Positions 56,235 through 64,000 of a stretch of 64,000 bases of DNA are shown here, piece by piece. How positions within the stretch are numbered: position 1 is the first letter of the stretch; the number at the start of each line of letters is the position of its first letter. The DNA is from Serratia liquefaciens ATCC 27592. Lineage in GTDB: Bacteria > Pseudomonadota > Gammaproteobacteria > Enterobacterales > Enterobacteriaceae. The notes below the pieces were generated by a model. That model saw only the letters and a list, made by a program, of their open reading frames with translations. It made no database searches and was not told the DNA's origin. The position numbers and the translations under genes are program-made. Location: the NCBI RefSeq assembly GCF_000422085.1, contig NC_021741.1:4774001-4838000 (forward strand), in the 5' to 3' direction.

Positions 56235-56263
56235 ATTTTATGGCTGAGTAGTAGAGGTGTCAA
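56235..56263 (-). promoter_or_regulatory. str operon promoter
   Basis: A perfect -35 TTGACA (56258-56263) and -10 TAAAAT (56235-56240) with a 17-base spacer, in the 131-bp gap between tusB and rpsL. This is the expected main promoter of rpsL-rpsG-fusA-tufA. Confidence 0.88.
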
Positions 56264-56285
56264 GAAATATACAACATCACTCTCA

Positions 56286-56573
56286 TCACCAGGCCATTTG
56301 GCTGCGATGTTTTTCGGTTAATTCAACGAAGTGATTATAGCCGACGACAGTGATTTTGTGTGAAAAATGACCAGACACCCCTCTGGCATCCAGGTCGTTC
56401 TGCAGCGCATAAAGGGATATGGGGGCATTGAGCAGCAATTCAAGGTGCACGCTACCGGCCAGACCGGCCAGCACGCCATCCTGCAACAGCAACAGGTCAT
56501 CACCCGGTGCGGTCAAACGCAGCAGCGCGGGCAAATCACATTGAGTGGGGGAACGGCTAAGGGTATACAGCAT
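56286..56573 (-). CDS. tusB: tRNA 2-thiouridine sulfur-relay protein TusB
   Basis: A 95-residue subunit of the TusBCD heterohexamer, which passes sulfur from TusA to TusE for the s2U34 modification of tRNA-Lys, -Glu and -Gln. MLYTLSRSP, LLLLQDGV and the ending SQMAW are typical. Last of the yheO-tusDCB run. Confidence 0.95.
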   Translation of the reverse strand: MLYTLSRSPTQCDLPALLRLTAPGDDLLLLQDGVLAGLAGSVHLELLLNAPISLYALQNDLDARGVSGHFSHKITVVGYNHFVELTEKHRSQMAW

Positions 56574-56582
56574 CAGGATTTC

Positions 56583-56942
56583 CTAAAATGTCATCACCAC
56601 GTCATAGCTGGCCAGTTGGCGACTCAGCGCATCCGGTGCCAAAATCTCGGCGTCCAACACCCAGTCGGTCACCTGACTCAGGCCGCGTTCCTGTAGCGAT
56701 GCCTGGCAAAGATAACACTGTTCAACGTCATACAGCGGCAGCACACCAAAGGTGGCAATGTAATTGCGCGCCAGAATTTTTTCCGGTTGCTGCCCCGGCA
56801 TGATCTGCAACACGCCGTCACCGATAAAAAACACGCCCAGATCTTCGCTCAGTGCCGAAGTGGCTAACAACGCATCCAGACCTTCCCTGCCGCTGGCGCT
56901 GCCGTGTGGACTCTGGGTAAAAACAAAAGCGACTCGTTTCAT
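56583..56942 (-). CDS. tusC: tRNA 2-thiouridine sulfur-relay protein TusC
   Basis: A 119-residue DsrF-like subunit of Tus[24 protein letters not shown] and the internal [15 protein letters not shown] with cysteines are typical. It lies between tusD and tusB with gaps of 8 and 9 bases. Confidence 0.95.
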   Translation of the reverse strand: MKRVAFVFTQSPHGSASGREGLDALLATSALSEDLGVFFIGDGVLQIMPGQQPEKILARNYIATFGVLPLYDVEQCYLCQASLQERGLSQVTDWVLDAEILAPDALSRQLASYDVVMTF

Positions 56943-56950
56943 AAACTCTC

Positions 56951-57340
56951 TCAGAACTGCACCAGGCGGTCACAGCTCAGCGAAGCCTCCGCCAGCGAGC
57001 CCAGCCCGCTAAGGGTAAAACCCGGCTGAAGATTGGCGCTGGGCAATCCTTGCTGTGCGGCTTCCTGCTCATCGGTCACACCGCGCCGCAGCGCCGCAGC
57101 CACGCAGACGTTGAGCTCAATGCCATGCTGCTGTGCCAACTGCACCCAACCCCGTACCAAATCAAATTCGTCGCTGGCCGGTGCAGTCAGTTGATTGGCG
57201 TTCAACACCCCTTCACGGTAAAAAAACACGCTGGAGAGGCGGTGTCCCTTGGCCAGCAAAGCCTGCGCGAACTGATAGGCGCTGCTGGCCTGTTGAGTGC
57301 CGTAAGCCGGACCGGTGACCAAAAGGCAGTAATTCAGCAT
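56951..57340 (-). CDS. tusD: tRNA 2-thiouridine sulfur-relay protein TusD
   Basis: A 129-residue DsrE-like subunit carrying the persulfide cysteine C79 ([14 protein letters not shown]). [21 protein letters not shown] near the start is diagnostic. Its ATG overlaps the yheO 3' end by 7 bases. Confidence 0.96.
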   Translation of the reverse strand: MLNYCLLVTGPAYGTQQASSAYQFAQALLAKGHRLSSVFFYREGVLNANQLTAPASDEFDLVRGWVQLAQQHGIELNVCVAAALRRGVTDEQEAAQQGLPSANLQPGFTLSGLGSLAEASLSCDRLVQF

Positions 57341-58062
57341 CCGCGCTCAGTTCCCAACAGATCGCCGCTTTTGAACTGGCGGATGTACAGATACACGGTG
57401 TGTTTTGAGATATTCAGACGGTCCGCCACCTGATTAATGGCGTCCTTGATATCAAAAATACCCTTCTCATAGAGATTCAGCACTACCTGGCGGTTTTTGG
57501 CATTGTTGGAGACATTACGATCGGCATTAACTTCCTCAATGGTAAACTCCAGCGTCTGTGCCACCAGATCGTCAACGGAAGACGCAAAGTTGACCGAGGG
57601 TGCCACATCCTGAGTTTCCGGCGGCATAAAGGTCTGCATCACCTGGGAGAAAGGCACGTCGAGGTTCATGTTGATACACAACAAACCGATCACCCGCTGC
57701 TCACGATTGCGGATGGCGATAGTCACCGACTTCATCAACACGCCGCTCTTGGCACGGGTAAAATAGGCCTTGGACACGCTGCTGTCATCGCCGGCCATGT
57801 CATGCAACATGCGCAGCGCGAGGTCAGTGATCGGCGAACCGATCTGCCGCCCGGTATGCTCACCGTTCGCAATCCGTACCGCCGAACATTTCAAATCTTC
57901 CAAAGCATGCAGCACGATTTCACAGTGCCCGCCGATCAACATCGCCAGGCCGTCAACAACCGCTTCGTAAGACTTCAGGATTTCATGATCCGTCTGAGTA
58001 AACGGACGTTCATTCAGCAAATCAAGTTCGCTGGCTTCGCTGGATAAAAGCGAATTAGACAT
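57334..58062 (-). CDS. yheO: YheO, YheO/PAS-type transcriptional regulator
   Basis: A 242-residue DNA-binding protein with an N-terminal PAS-like YheO domain (about residues 25-140) and a C-terminal helix-turn-helix (about 195-235, [19 protein letters not shown]). I start at [12 protein letters not shown] (58062), which aligns with E. coli YheO; the frame is open 60 codons further but that part fits no family. Its ligand and targets are not known. Upstream of tusDCB as in E. coli. Confidence 0.93.
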   Translation of the reverse strand: MSNSLLSSEASELDLLNERPFTQTDHEILKSYEAVVDGLAMLIGGHCEIVLHALEDLKCSAVRIANGEHTGRQIGSPITDLALRMLHDMAGDDSSVSKAYFTRAKSGVLMKSVTIAIRNREQRVIGLLCINMNLDVPFSQVMQTFMPPETQDVAPSVNFASSVDDLVAQTLEFTIEEVNADRNVSNNAKNRQVVLNLYEKGIFDIKDAINQVADRLNISKHTVYLYIRQFKSGDLLGTERGC

Positions 58063-58416
58063 CGAAAATACCACCCTCAAAGATCGCCTGTGCCAGGGGG
58101 CGCAGCTAAAACTGCTCGTGCGGGTTCCTTTCCACAGGCGGCACACCCTTGAAGTTACGCGGGATGGGCTGGCTGATATCAGTCTGAAACAGCACGACGA
58201 GCGTCCGCAGGCCGAGATGACCAGGAACAGTTTTAGGTACACGCCCTAAGGGGCAGGCGCATGACTCATAAGTCCGGATTATTAGTCTAGCAAAACAGCC
58301 AGAGTAAAGTCCTTGCGTTTGCGCGTGGTATTGACGTTAAGCCCGATGCCCGGCAGGCGTCAAGCGATCAGTGGGCAGGAAGCGAAAGTTAGCGCTGATT
58401 TGGCGGATTAAAATGA
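58063..58416. other. yheO upstream region, no gene seen
   Basis: About 350 bases between the yheO start and the fkpA terminator hold no supported gene. I see no clear sigma-70 promoter or inverted repeat I would assign with confidence; the region is GC-rich near yheO and could be a long leader. Confidence 0.5.
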
Positions 58417-58447
58417 ACACCGCCGCGAGGGAAGCTCGCGGCGGTGT
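58417..58447 (-). terminator. fkpA terminator
   Basis: A perfect 13-bp GC-rich stem (58417-58429 / 58435-58447) with a 5-base loop followed on the - strand by TTCATTTT, 17 bases after the fkpA stop. Confidence 0.85.
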
Positions 58448-58463
58448 GGGGACTCAGACAGGC

Positions 58464-59297
58464 TTATTGCGCTTTGGCGTCTGCCGCTGCGTCAGCCGGC
58501 TTCTCAGCCTTGGCATCCGCTTTAGGAGCGGCTTTCACATCCAGCAGTTCAACGTCGAACACCAGTGTGGAGTTAGCCGGGATACCCGGAACGCCAGTTT
58601 TACCGTAGGCCAGCGCCGGTGGAATAACCAGCTTGATTTTGCCGCCTTTCTTGATGTGTTTCAGGCCTTCGGTCCAACCTGGGATCACGCCGTCCAGACG
58701 GAATGACAGTGGCTCACCACGGGTGTAGGAGTTATCAAACTCGGTGCCGTCAGTCAGGGTGCCTTTGTAGTTTACTACAACGGTATCGCTGTCTTTAGGC
58801 GCAGAACCGGTACCTGGCTTCTCTACCTGATACAGCAGGCCGGACTCGGTTTTCTTCACGCCTTTTTCTTTCGCGAAGGTATCGCGGTACTTGGTGCCTT
58901 TCGCTTCGTTATCTTTCGCGTCCTGCTCCATCTTCGCCTGAGCGGAAGCCTTCACGCGCGCTTCAAAGCTCTGCAGAGTTTTTTCGATATCTGCGTCGTT
59001 CAGCTTGCTCTTGTTGGCGAAAGCGTCCTGAACGCCTGAGATCAGCTGGTCTTTGTCCAGTTTAATACCCAGTTTTTCTTGCTCTTTCAGCGAGTTGTCC
59101 ATGTAACGGCCCAGGGATGCGCCCAGTGCGTAAGCCGCTTGCTCGTCATCGTTCTTGAACTTGCCGGTGCTTGGTGCTGCGTCTGCGGCTTTCGCTGCTT
59201 CTGCCGGTTTAGCTGCATCGGCAGCCATGACCTGGGTCGCATTCAAAGCAAAAGCCATGGTGGTTGCCAGAAGCGTGACTTTAAACAAAGATTTCAT
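58464..59297 (-). CDS. fkpA: Periplasmic FKBP-type peptidyl-prolyl isomerase FkpA
   Basis: A 277-residue periplasmic foldase/chaperone. I start at MKSLFKVTLLATTMAFALNA (59297), giving a signal peptide of about 25 residues cut after VMA; GGAG is upstream. An Ala/Lys-rich linker, an N-terminal helical dimer domain and the C-terminal FKBP domain (about 140-255; VVNYKGTLTDGTEFDNSY, VIPGWTEGLKHIKKGGK) follow. The C-terminal tail is unusually Ala/Lys/Asp-rich (KADAKAEKPADAAADAKAQ). Confidence 0.96.
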   Translation of the reverse strand: MKSLFKVTLLATTMAFALNATQVMAADAAKPAEAAKAADAAPSTGKFKNDDEQAAYALGASLGRYMDNSLKEQEKLGIKLDKDQLISGVQDAFANKSKLNDADIEKTLQSFEARVKASAQAKMEQDAKDNEAKGTKYRDTFAKEKGVKKTESGLLYQVEKPGTGSAPKDSDTVVVNYKGTLTDGTEFDNSYTRGEPLSFRLDGVIPGWTEGLKHIKKGGKIKLVIPPALAYGKTGVPGIPANSTLVFDVELLDVKAAPKADAKAEKPADAAADAKAQ

Positions 59298-59404
59298 CCA
59301 TTTCTCCAGTGTCTGAAGCGGTGCCCCAAACAATCATTAAGTAAGATAACCGGGCTACTATAGCTGTCCGAAACAAAACAAAACAGTCACACAGGTAACC
59401 AATC

Positions 59405-59441
59405 GAGTCAAAGTGTGACTCCAGCTTTAAACAGAAGTTTC
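59405..59441 (-). promoter_or_regulatory. Possible sigma-E promoter of fkpA and palindrome
   Basis: On the - strand GAAACTT (59435-59441) and TCACA (59414-59418) are 16 bases apart, near the sigma-E consensus GGAACTT-N16-TCTGA; fkpA belongs to the sigma-E regulon in E. coli. An inverted repeat GAGTCA-N5-TGACTC (59405-59421) overlaps the -10. The rest of the 370-bp gap to slyX holds no gene. Confidence 0.45.
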
Positions 59442-59667
59442 GTTTAATGTGCTACCCGTATGATAAGTCAGATTTTTCCTGCGCCCGTGGTATCCACAGT
59501 AACAAAAACCGCCACACCGAGCGCTCTATTTTTCAGCACTTTACACAGTGCACCGGCGTTTTCCGTCTGCCCCCGCACATAGCGGGGTGAAATAGCGCAG
59601 CGCAAAGCCGCCGGCAGCTGTTACCATAGCGTCAGATTCAGGATTTAACCGCGTCAGAGGTAGCATC

Positions 59668-59895
59668 ATGCACAACGCCGATATCCAAAGCCTGTTACTG
59701 CGGCTTGAAGAACTGGAAAGTCGTCAGGCCTTTCAGGAAGTCACTATTGAAGAGCTCAATCAGACCGTGGTGAAACACCAGCTTGAAATGCTGAAATTGC
59801 AGGATCACCTGCGCGTGCTGACCGACAAGCTGCGTTCGACCCAAACGTCGATGATTGCGTCGCAGTCGGAAGAAACACCGCCGCCACATTATTGA
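59668..59895 (+). CDS. slyX: SlyX family protein
   Basis: A 75-residue coiled-coil protein of unknown function; residues 5-60 are a near-continuous heptad pattern ([39 protein letters not shown]). Convergent with slyD, as in E. coli. Confidence 0.93.
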   Translation: MHNADIQSLLLRLEELESRQAFQEVTIEELNQTVVKHQLEMLKLQDHLRVLTDKLRSTQTSMIASQSEETPPPHY

Positions 59896-59903
59896 TAAGC
59901 CAT

Positions 59904-59937
59904 AAAAAAGGGCAGCCTGAGGGCCGCCCTTTTTTTT
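59904..59937. terminator. Bidirectional terminator between slyX and slyD
   Basis: AAAAAAGGGC and GCCCTTTTTTTT frame a GC-rich loop that can pair further (GGC/GCC). T-runs lie on both strands between the convergent stops. Confidence 0.9.
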
Positions 59938-59955
59938 GCCGTTACTGCGCTGCGA

Positions 59956-60552
59956 TTAGTGGCAGCCGCAACCGCCGTTACCACAACCGCCTTTCTTGGC
60001 CTGACCGTGATCATGCGCGTGGTCATGGTCGTGATCGTGGCCATGGCCGCCGCAGCAACCTTCACCGTGTTCGTGGTGATGATCGTGCTCGCCGTGTACG
60101 TGGCCGTGCGCCAATTCTTCAGCGGTAGCTTCGCGGATCGCGACAACTTCTACGTTGAAGTTCAGGTTCTGACCAGCCAGCATGTGGTTACCGTCAACCA
60201 CTACGTGATCGCCGTCCACTTCGGTGATTTCGACCGGCACTGGGCCCTGATCGGTGTCAGCCAGGAAACGCATGCCAACTTCCAACTCGTCAACGCCCAT
60301 AAAGACGTCTTTCGGCACGCGCTGCACCAGGTTTTCGTCGTAGTTGCCGTACGCATCGTTAGCGCCAACGTTAACGTCAAAACGATCGCCCGCTTCGTGG
60401 CCTTCGAGTGCTTTTTCCAGACCTGCGATCAGAGAACCATGCCCGTGCAGATAGTCCAGCGGCGCACTCACCGGAGACTCATCAACCAACACACCGTCTT
60501 CTGTACGTACTTGATAAGCCAGGCTGACCACCAAGTCTTTTGCTACTTTCAT
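59956..60552 (-). CDS. slyD: FKBP-type isomerase and metallochaperone SlyD
   Basis: A 198-residue cytoplasmic prolyl isomerase with an inserted chaperone flap and a His/Cys-rich metal-binding tail (last ~45 residues, many HDH/HGH and GCC/GCGC motifs) used for nickel delivery to hydrogenases. I start at MKVAKDLVVSLAYQ (60552); an earlier in-frame Met adds 13 residues unlike the family. Confidence 0.96.
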   Translation of the reverse strand: MKVAKDLVVSLAYQVRTEDGVLVDESPVSAPLDYLHGHGSLIAGLEKALEGHEAGDRFDVNVGANDAYGNYDENLVQRVPKDVFMGVDELEVGMRFLADTDQGPVPVEITEVDGDHVVVDGNHMLAGQNLNFNVEVVAIREATAEELAHGHVHGEHDHHHEHGEGCCGGHGHDHDHDHAHDHGQAKKGGCGNGGCGCH

Positions 60553-60673
60553 GATATCTCCTACCGTTGGATACTTGGACGCAGCCGTCATGAGGCCGCG
60601 CCTTTACCGGACAGATTGTATCGGAAATCTGCCCCGCTGTACCCTTCAGCATAAAAAAACGCGCTCGATAACG

Positions 60674-60877
60674 CTATTCCGGATGGAAAATACCGATCAC
60701 CTGCTCCTGCGGCCGAACGTGCTTTTCCACCTGCTGTTCGGTCTGCCGCTGATGATGGCCGCACTTGACGCACTCCACCACTTCGACCTGGTCTTCACGC
60801 CAAACGGCCAGCGTATCCATAGCCTTACAGCTTGGGCAGACCGCCCCGGCGATAAATCTTTTCCGTGTTGCAGACAT
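60674..60877 (-). CDS. yheV: YheV family zinc-ribbon protein
   Basis: A 67-residue protein with one zinc ribbon, CPSC and CVKCGHH. Function unknown. It lies 14 bases after kefB and is probably co-transcribed with kefG-kefB, the order seen in E. coli. Confidence 0.93.
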   Translation of the reverse strand: MSATRKRFIAGAVCPSCKAMDTLAVWREDQVEVVECVKCGHHQRQTEQQVEKHVRPQEQVIGIFHPE

Positions 60878-60891
60878 CTCAGTGCTCCAAA

Positions 60892-62700
60892 TTATTCGTA
60901 TTCATCCCAGCCGTCGAACTGGCGACTCTCTTTTTGCATTTCCCGGTGGAAAAGTTCTTCCAGCTCGCGCCGCGCTTCCTTCACGCGGGAAATTTGCGCC
61001 ACATCACCGTGATGCGGCGGCATCAGCTCACGCAACATCCGCATATCCAATCGACGGAAGTGCTGCTGTGCGCGATAGGCCTGATGAGGATGCATGCCCA
61101 GTTCCATCAGTGCCTTGCGCCCCAGTTCCAGCGCACTGGAAAAAGTTTCGCGACTGAACTGCTTGACCCCTGCCTGCAACAACTCATGCGCTTCCACACG
61201 GCCGCGCGCCCGCGCCAAAATACTCAGCTCGGGAAAATGCTGCTGGCACAGGCGGACAATTTCCATGGTGTCTTCCGGCTCATTACAGGTGATCACAATC
61301 GACTTGGCCTTCGCCGCGCCGGCCGCACGCAGCAGTTCCAGCTCGGTGGCGTCACCGTAATACACCTTATAACCATAGCGCCGCAGTACGCCGACGGCGC
61401 TGACATCGCGCTCCAGGACGGTAATACGCATCTTGTTGGCCATCAGCAGGCGGCCGATCACCTGACCAAAACGTCCGAAGCCCACGATGATCACCTGCGG
61501 ATCGTCGTCTTCCACATACGGGGTCTCTTCGTCCTCATCCCGGGCGTTATAACGGCGCACCAGGATGCGATCGATAATCTGCATCAGCAGCGGCGTAGTC
61601 ATCATCGACAGGGTCACCACCACCAGCAACAGCGCAAGCTGATCGGGCTGCAACACCTTCTGCGCCCCCGCCGCCGAAAACAGCACGAAGGCAAACTCTC
61701 CGCCCTGACTGAGTACCCCGGCAAACTGCAAGCGCACTGAGCTGCGCAGGCCGAAAATGCGCGACAGCGAGTACAGCACCCCTGACTTAATCGCCACCAA
61801 CAGCACCACGCCCAGCAGCACTTCGGCCAGATGGGTATAGAGTACGCCGATATTCAGCGCCATGCCCACCGAGATAAAAAACAGCCCCAGCAGCAGCCCT
61901 TTGAAAGGCTCGATGGAGATTTCCAGCTCGTGGCGATATTCGCTTTCGGCCAGCAGCACGCCGGCGATAAAGGTCCCTAGCGCCATAGAAAGACCAAGGG
62001 CGTCCATAAACATCGCCGCCCCCAGCACCACCAGCAGGGCGGCAGCGGTGAAAATTTCGCGAACTCCGGAAGAGGCGATATAGCGAAACAGCGGACGCAG
62101 CAAGTACCGTCCGCCGATCAGCATGCCGCCGAATGCTGCCACCTTGAGTGCAATTTGTGCCCAATCGTCGCTGCTGCCGCCGGCACCGGCCAGGATCGGG
62201 ATCAGCGCCAACGCCGGGATCACCGCCATATCCTGGAACAGCAGCACCGAGAACCCCAACTGACCGCCTTCGTTGCGGTTCATGCCCTTCTCGCGCATCA
62301 GTTGCAGCGCCATCGCGGTTGAGGACATCGCCAGCCCGATACCGCCAATCACGGCGGCCTGCCAGGCAAAATGCGTCAGATAAAGCAGCGCGCCCAGCAC
62401 GGCGGCGGTGATCAGCACTTGCCCGGCACCGACGCCAAAGATTGAGCGCCTGAGTTCCCACAGCTTGCTCGGGTTCAGTTCCAGCCCGATGATAAACATC
62501 AGGAACACCACGCCCAATTCGGAAAAGTGCAGGATCTCGTCGACGTCGCGAATGAAACCCAATCCCCAGGGGCCAATGGCAATACCGGCAATCAGGTAAC
62601 CCAGCACCGCGCCAATCCCCAGGCGTCGGGCAATCGGCACCGTGACCACGGCGGCGAACAGAAACAGTAAAATTGCGGTCAGTAACGTTGAGCCTTCCAT
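60892..62700 (-). CDS. kefB: Glutathione-regulated potassium efflux protein KefB
   Basis: A 602-residue K+/H+ antiporter that protects against toxic electrophiles. About 12 membrane segments precede a cytoplasmic KTN/RCK domain starting near residue 400 ([17 protein letters not shown]) which binds glutathione adducts. KefB and KefC are similar; the neighbour kefG and the gene order favour KefB. It follows kefG after 2 bases. Confidence 0.95.
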   Translation of the reverse strand: MEGSTLLTAILLFLFAAVVTVPIARRLGIGAVLGYLIAGIAIGPWGLGFIRDVDEILHFSELGVVFLMFIIGLELNPSKLWELRRSIFGVGAGQVLITAAVLGALLYLTHFAWQAAVIGGIGLAMSSTAMALQLMREKGMNRNEGGQLGFSVLLFQDMAVIPALALIPILAGAGGSSDDWAQIALKVAAFGGMLIGGRYLLRPLFRYIASSGVREIFTAAALLVVLGAAMFMDALGLSMALGTFIAGVLLAESEYRHELEISIEPFKGLLLGLFFISVGMALNIGVLYTHLAEVLLGVVLLVAIKSGVLYSLSRIFGLRSSVRLQFAGVLSQGGEFAFVLFSAAGAQKVLQPDQLALLLVVVTLSMMTTPLLMQIIDRILVRRYNARDEDEETPYVEDDDPQVIIVGFGRFGQVIGRLLMANKMRITVLERDVSAVGVLRRYGYKVYYGDATELELLRAAGAAKAKSIVITCNEPEDTMEIVRLCQQHFPELSILARARGRVEAHELLQAGVKQFSRETFSSALELGRKALMELGMHPHQAYRAQQHFRRLDMRMLRELMPPHHGDVAQISRVKEARRELEELFHREMQKESRQFDGWDEYE

Positions 62701-62702
62701 GT

Positions 62703-63257
62703 TTACCTTCCTCCGTGCGGCAACGGGTTACGCAGCCAGTCGCCATACGCCGTGGCATGGTTTTCCAGCACTTCCGGCTTTTGACGGCGCGCCCAATACA
62801 CCAGCATCGGCGTCAGCCAGTGCATATGACACATGGCGGCGGTCAACTCAAACGGCCGCAGAATATCTTCCATCGGGTAGCGGTTATAACCGCCGGTACG
62901 ATAGGCCCCCTCCGGTTCCCCGGTGGTGATCACCGAACGCCAATACTTTCCCGCCAGCGCATTGCCGCCCATGCCGCTGGCAAAACCACGCGACAGCACG
63001 CGGTCCAGCCACTCTTTCAACAGGGCCGGACAACTGTAGGTATAGAGAGGATGTTGAAAAACAATGACCTGATGTTCACGCAGCAGTTGTTGTTCGTGGT
63101 GAATATCGATAAAAAAATCAGGATAGTGCGCGTATAAATCGTGCACGGTGACATGTTCCAACTGCTGTGCCGGTCGAAGCAAAACCCGATTCGCGACCGA
63201 GTCCTGGGATTCCGGATGGGCATACAGCAGCAAGACCTTGGGCGGCTGCGACATCAT
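62703..63257 (-). CDS. kefG: KefB ancillary quinone oxidoreductase KefG
   Basis: A 184-residue flavodoxin-like protein needed for full KefB activity. [16 protein letters not shown] (FMN phosphate loop) and [26 protein letters not shown] residues identify the family. Directly upstream of kefB and coupled to it. Confidence 0.95.
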   Translation of the reverse strand: MMSQPPKVLLLYAHPESQDSVANRVLLRPAQQLEHVTVHDLYAHYPDFFIDIHHEQQLLREHQVIVFQHPLYTYSCPALLKEWLDRVLSRGFASGMGGNALAGKYWRSVITTGEPEGAYRTGGYNRYPMEDILRPFELTAAMCHMHWLTPMLVYWARRQKPEVLENHATAYGDWLRNPLPHGGR

Positions 63258-63387
63258 TCCCCTCCAAAGCGTCGTCAGGGTAGCGGTTTTCCGTTACCAT
63301 GCTCCGCAAAGACTAATAATAGGACAGTCTGTGTCCTGTTAACTTAGAATCCATTCAATTTAACATACTCTGAACATACGGCGCTTT

Positions 63388-64000
63388 ATGATTGTATTCT
63401 CCTCGCTACAAATCCGACGCGGCACCCGCGTCCTGCTGGACAACGCCACGGCGACGGTTAATCCAGGTCAGAAGGTCGGCCTGGTGGGTAAAAACGGCTG
63501 TGGCAAATCTACGCTGCTGGCCTTGCTAAAGGGTGAGATGGCCGCAGACGGCGGCAGCTACACCTTTCCAAGCAACTGGGCCCTGGCCTGGGTAAACCAG
63601 GAAACGCCGGCGCTCGACGTGCCGGCACTTGAGTATGTTATCGACGGCGACCGCGAATTCCGCCAGCTTGAAGCCGACCTGCAGCTGGCAAACGACAAAA
63701 ACGACGGCCACGCCATCGCCACGCTGCACGGCAAGCTGGATGCCATCGACGCCTGGACCATACGCTCCCGCGCCGCCAGCCTGCTGCACGGCCTGGGGTT
63801 CTCCAACGAACAGCTGCTAAATCCAGTCAGAGCCTTCTCGGGCGGCTGGCGTATGCGCCTGAACCTGGCGCAGGCGCTGGTGTGCCGTTCTGATCTGCTG
63901 CTGCTCGACGAACCGACCAACCACCTGGATTTGGACGCGGTGATCTGGCTGGAGCGCTGGTTGAAAGGCTACCCTGGCACGCTGGTGCTGATTTCGCATG
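63388..64000 (+). CDS. yheS: ABC-F protein YheS, N-terminal part (cut by window end)
   Basis: The first ~204 residues of a cytoplasmic ABC-F ATPase that acts on ribosomes. Walker A GKNGCGKST, signature FSGGWRMRLNLAQAL and Walker B LLLLDEPTNHLDLDAV of the first nucleotide-binding domain are intact. Full length is about 637 in E. coli. Divergent from kefG; 130 bases lie between them, with no promoter I can assign. Confidence 0.95.
   Translation, partial: MIVFSSLQIRRGTRVLLDNATATVNPGQKVGLVGKNGCGKSTLLALLKGEMAADGGSYTFPSNWALAWVNQETPALDVPALEYVIDGDREFRQLEADLQLANDKNDGHAIATLHGKLDAIDAWTIRSRAASLLHGLGFSNEQLLNPVRAFSGGWRMRLNLAQALVCRSDLLLLDEPTNHLDLDAVIWLERWLKGYPGTLVLISH

Noticed and set aside
59956..60100. 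His-rich repeated codons at the slyD end as a DNA repeat
   Set aside because: They encode the metal-binding tail known for SlyD; the DNA repetition follows from the protein composition.

Overview
The window is a chromosomal segment of a gamma-proteobacterium of the order Enterobacterales, most probably Serratia or a close relative. Nearly all proteins read as close homologues of Escherichia coli K-12 proteins. The block yrdA-aroE-tsaC-yrdD-smg-dprA-def-fmt-rsmB-trkA-mscL-arfA-zntR-yhdN-rplQ...rpsJ-bfr-bfd-tufA-fusA-rpsG-rpsL-tusBCD-yheO-fkpA-slyX-slyD-yheV-kefB-kefG-yheS follows E. coli order almost gene for gene (yrdB is missing). The genus is an inference from protein similarity and local gene order, not from a database search.

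Layout. (1) 1-8.0 kb: a yhf cluster on the + strand (3' end of yhfZ, an orphan gene, yhfY, yhfX, yhfW, php, yhfU, yhfT) followed by a secreted class A acid phosphatase where E. coli has yhfS. (2) 8.1-12.8 kb: gntK-gntU-edd-eda on the + strand, behind two overlapping GntR-type operators; this is a complete route from external gluconate to pyruvate and glyceraldehyde 3-phosphate. (3) 12.8-19.0 kb, - strand: metA, then the glyoxylate-bypass operon aceB-aceA-aceK, with recognisable MetJ and IclR control sites. (4) 19.0-26.4 kb, - strand: one rRNA operon (P1/P2, boxA, 16S, tRNA-Glu, 23S, 5S, tRNA-Thr, 5S, terminators T1 and T2). A 1,207-bp IS3-family element with a 4-bp target duplication sits between T1 and T2. 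(5) 26.4-36.8 kb: translation and envelope housekeeping genes. (6) 36.8-50.7 kb, - strand: the alpha, spc and S10 ribosomal operons, complete. (7) 50.9-63.3 kb: bacterioferritin genes, the str operon, tRNA-thiolation genes tusDCB, yheO, FKBP-type prolyl isomerases, the KefB/KefG potassium efflux system, and the start of the ABC-F gene yheS, cut by the window end.

The least ordinary parts are: the remodelled yhf cluster, with an inserted gene of possible lysozyme-like fold and a phosphatase replacing yhfS; the rRNA operon, whose upstream flank matches E. coli rrnD while its downstream flank and spacer tRNA match rrnE; the IS lodged precisely in the T1-T2 interval; and the fused gluconate/Entner-Doudoroff cluster. 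I found no clear evidence of an undescribed defence or mobile system. The orphan gene at 649-1533 is the best candidate for something not yet described.
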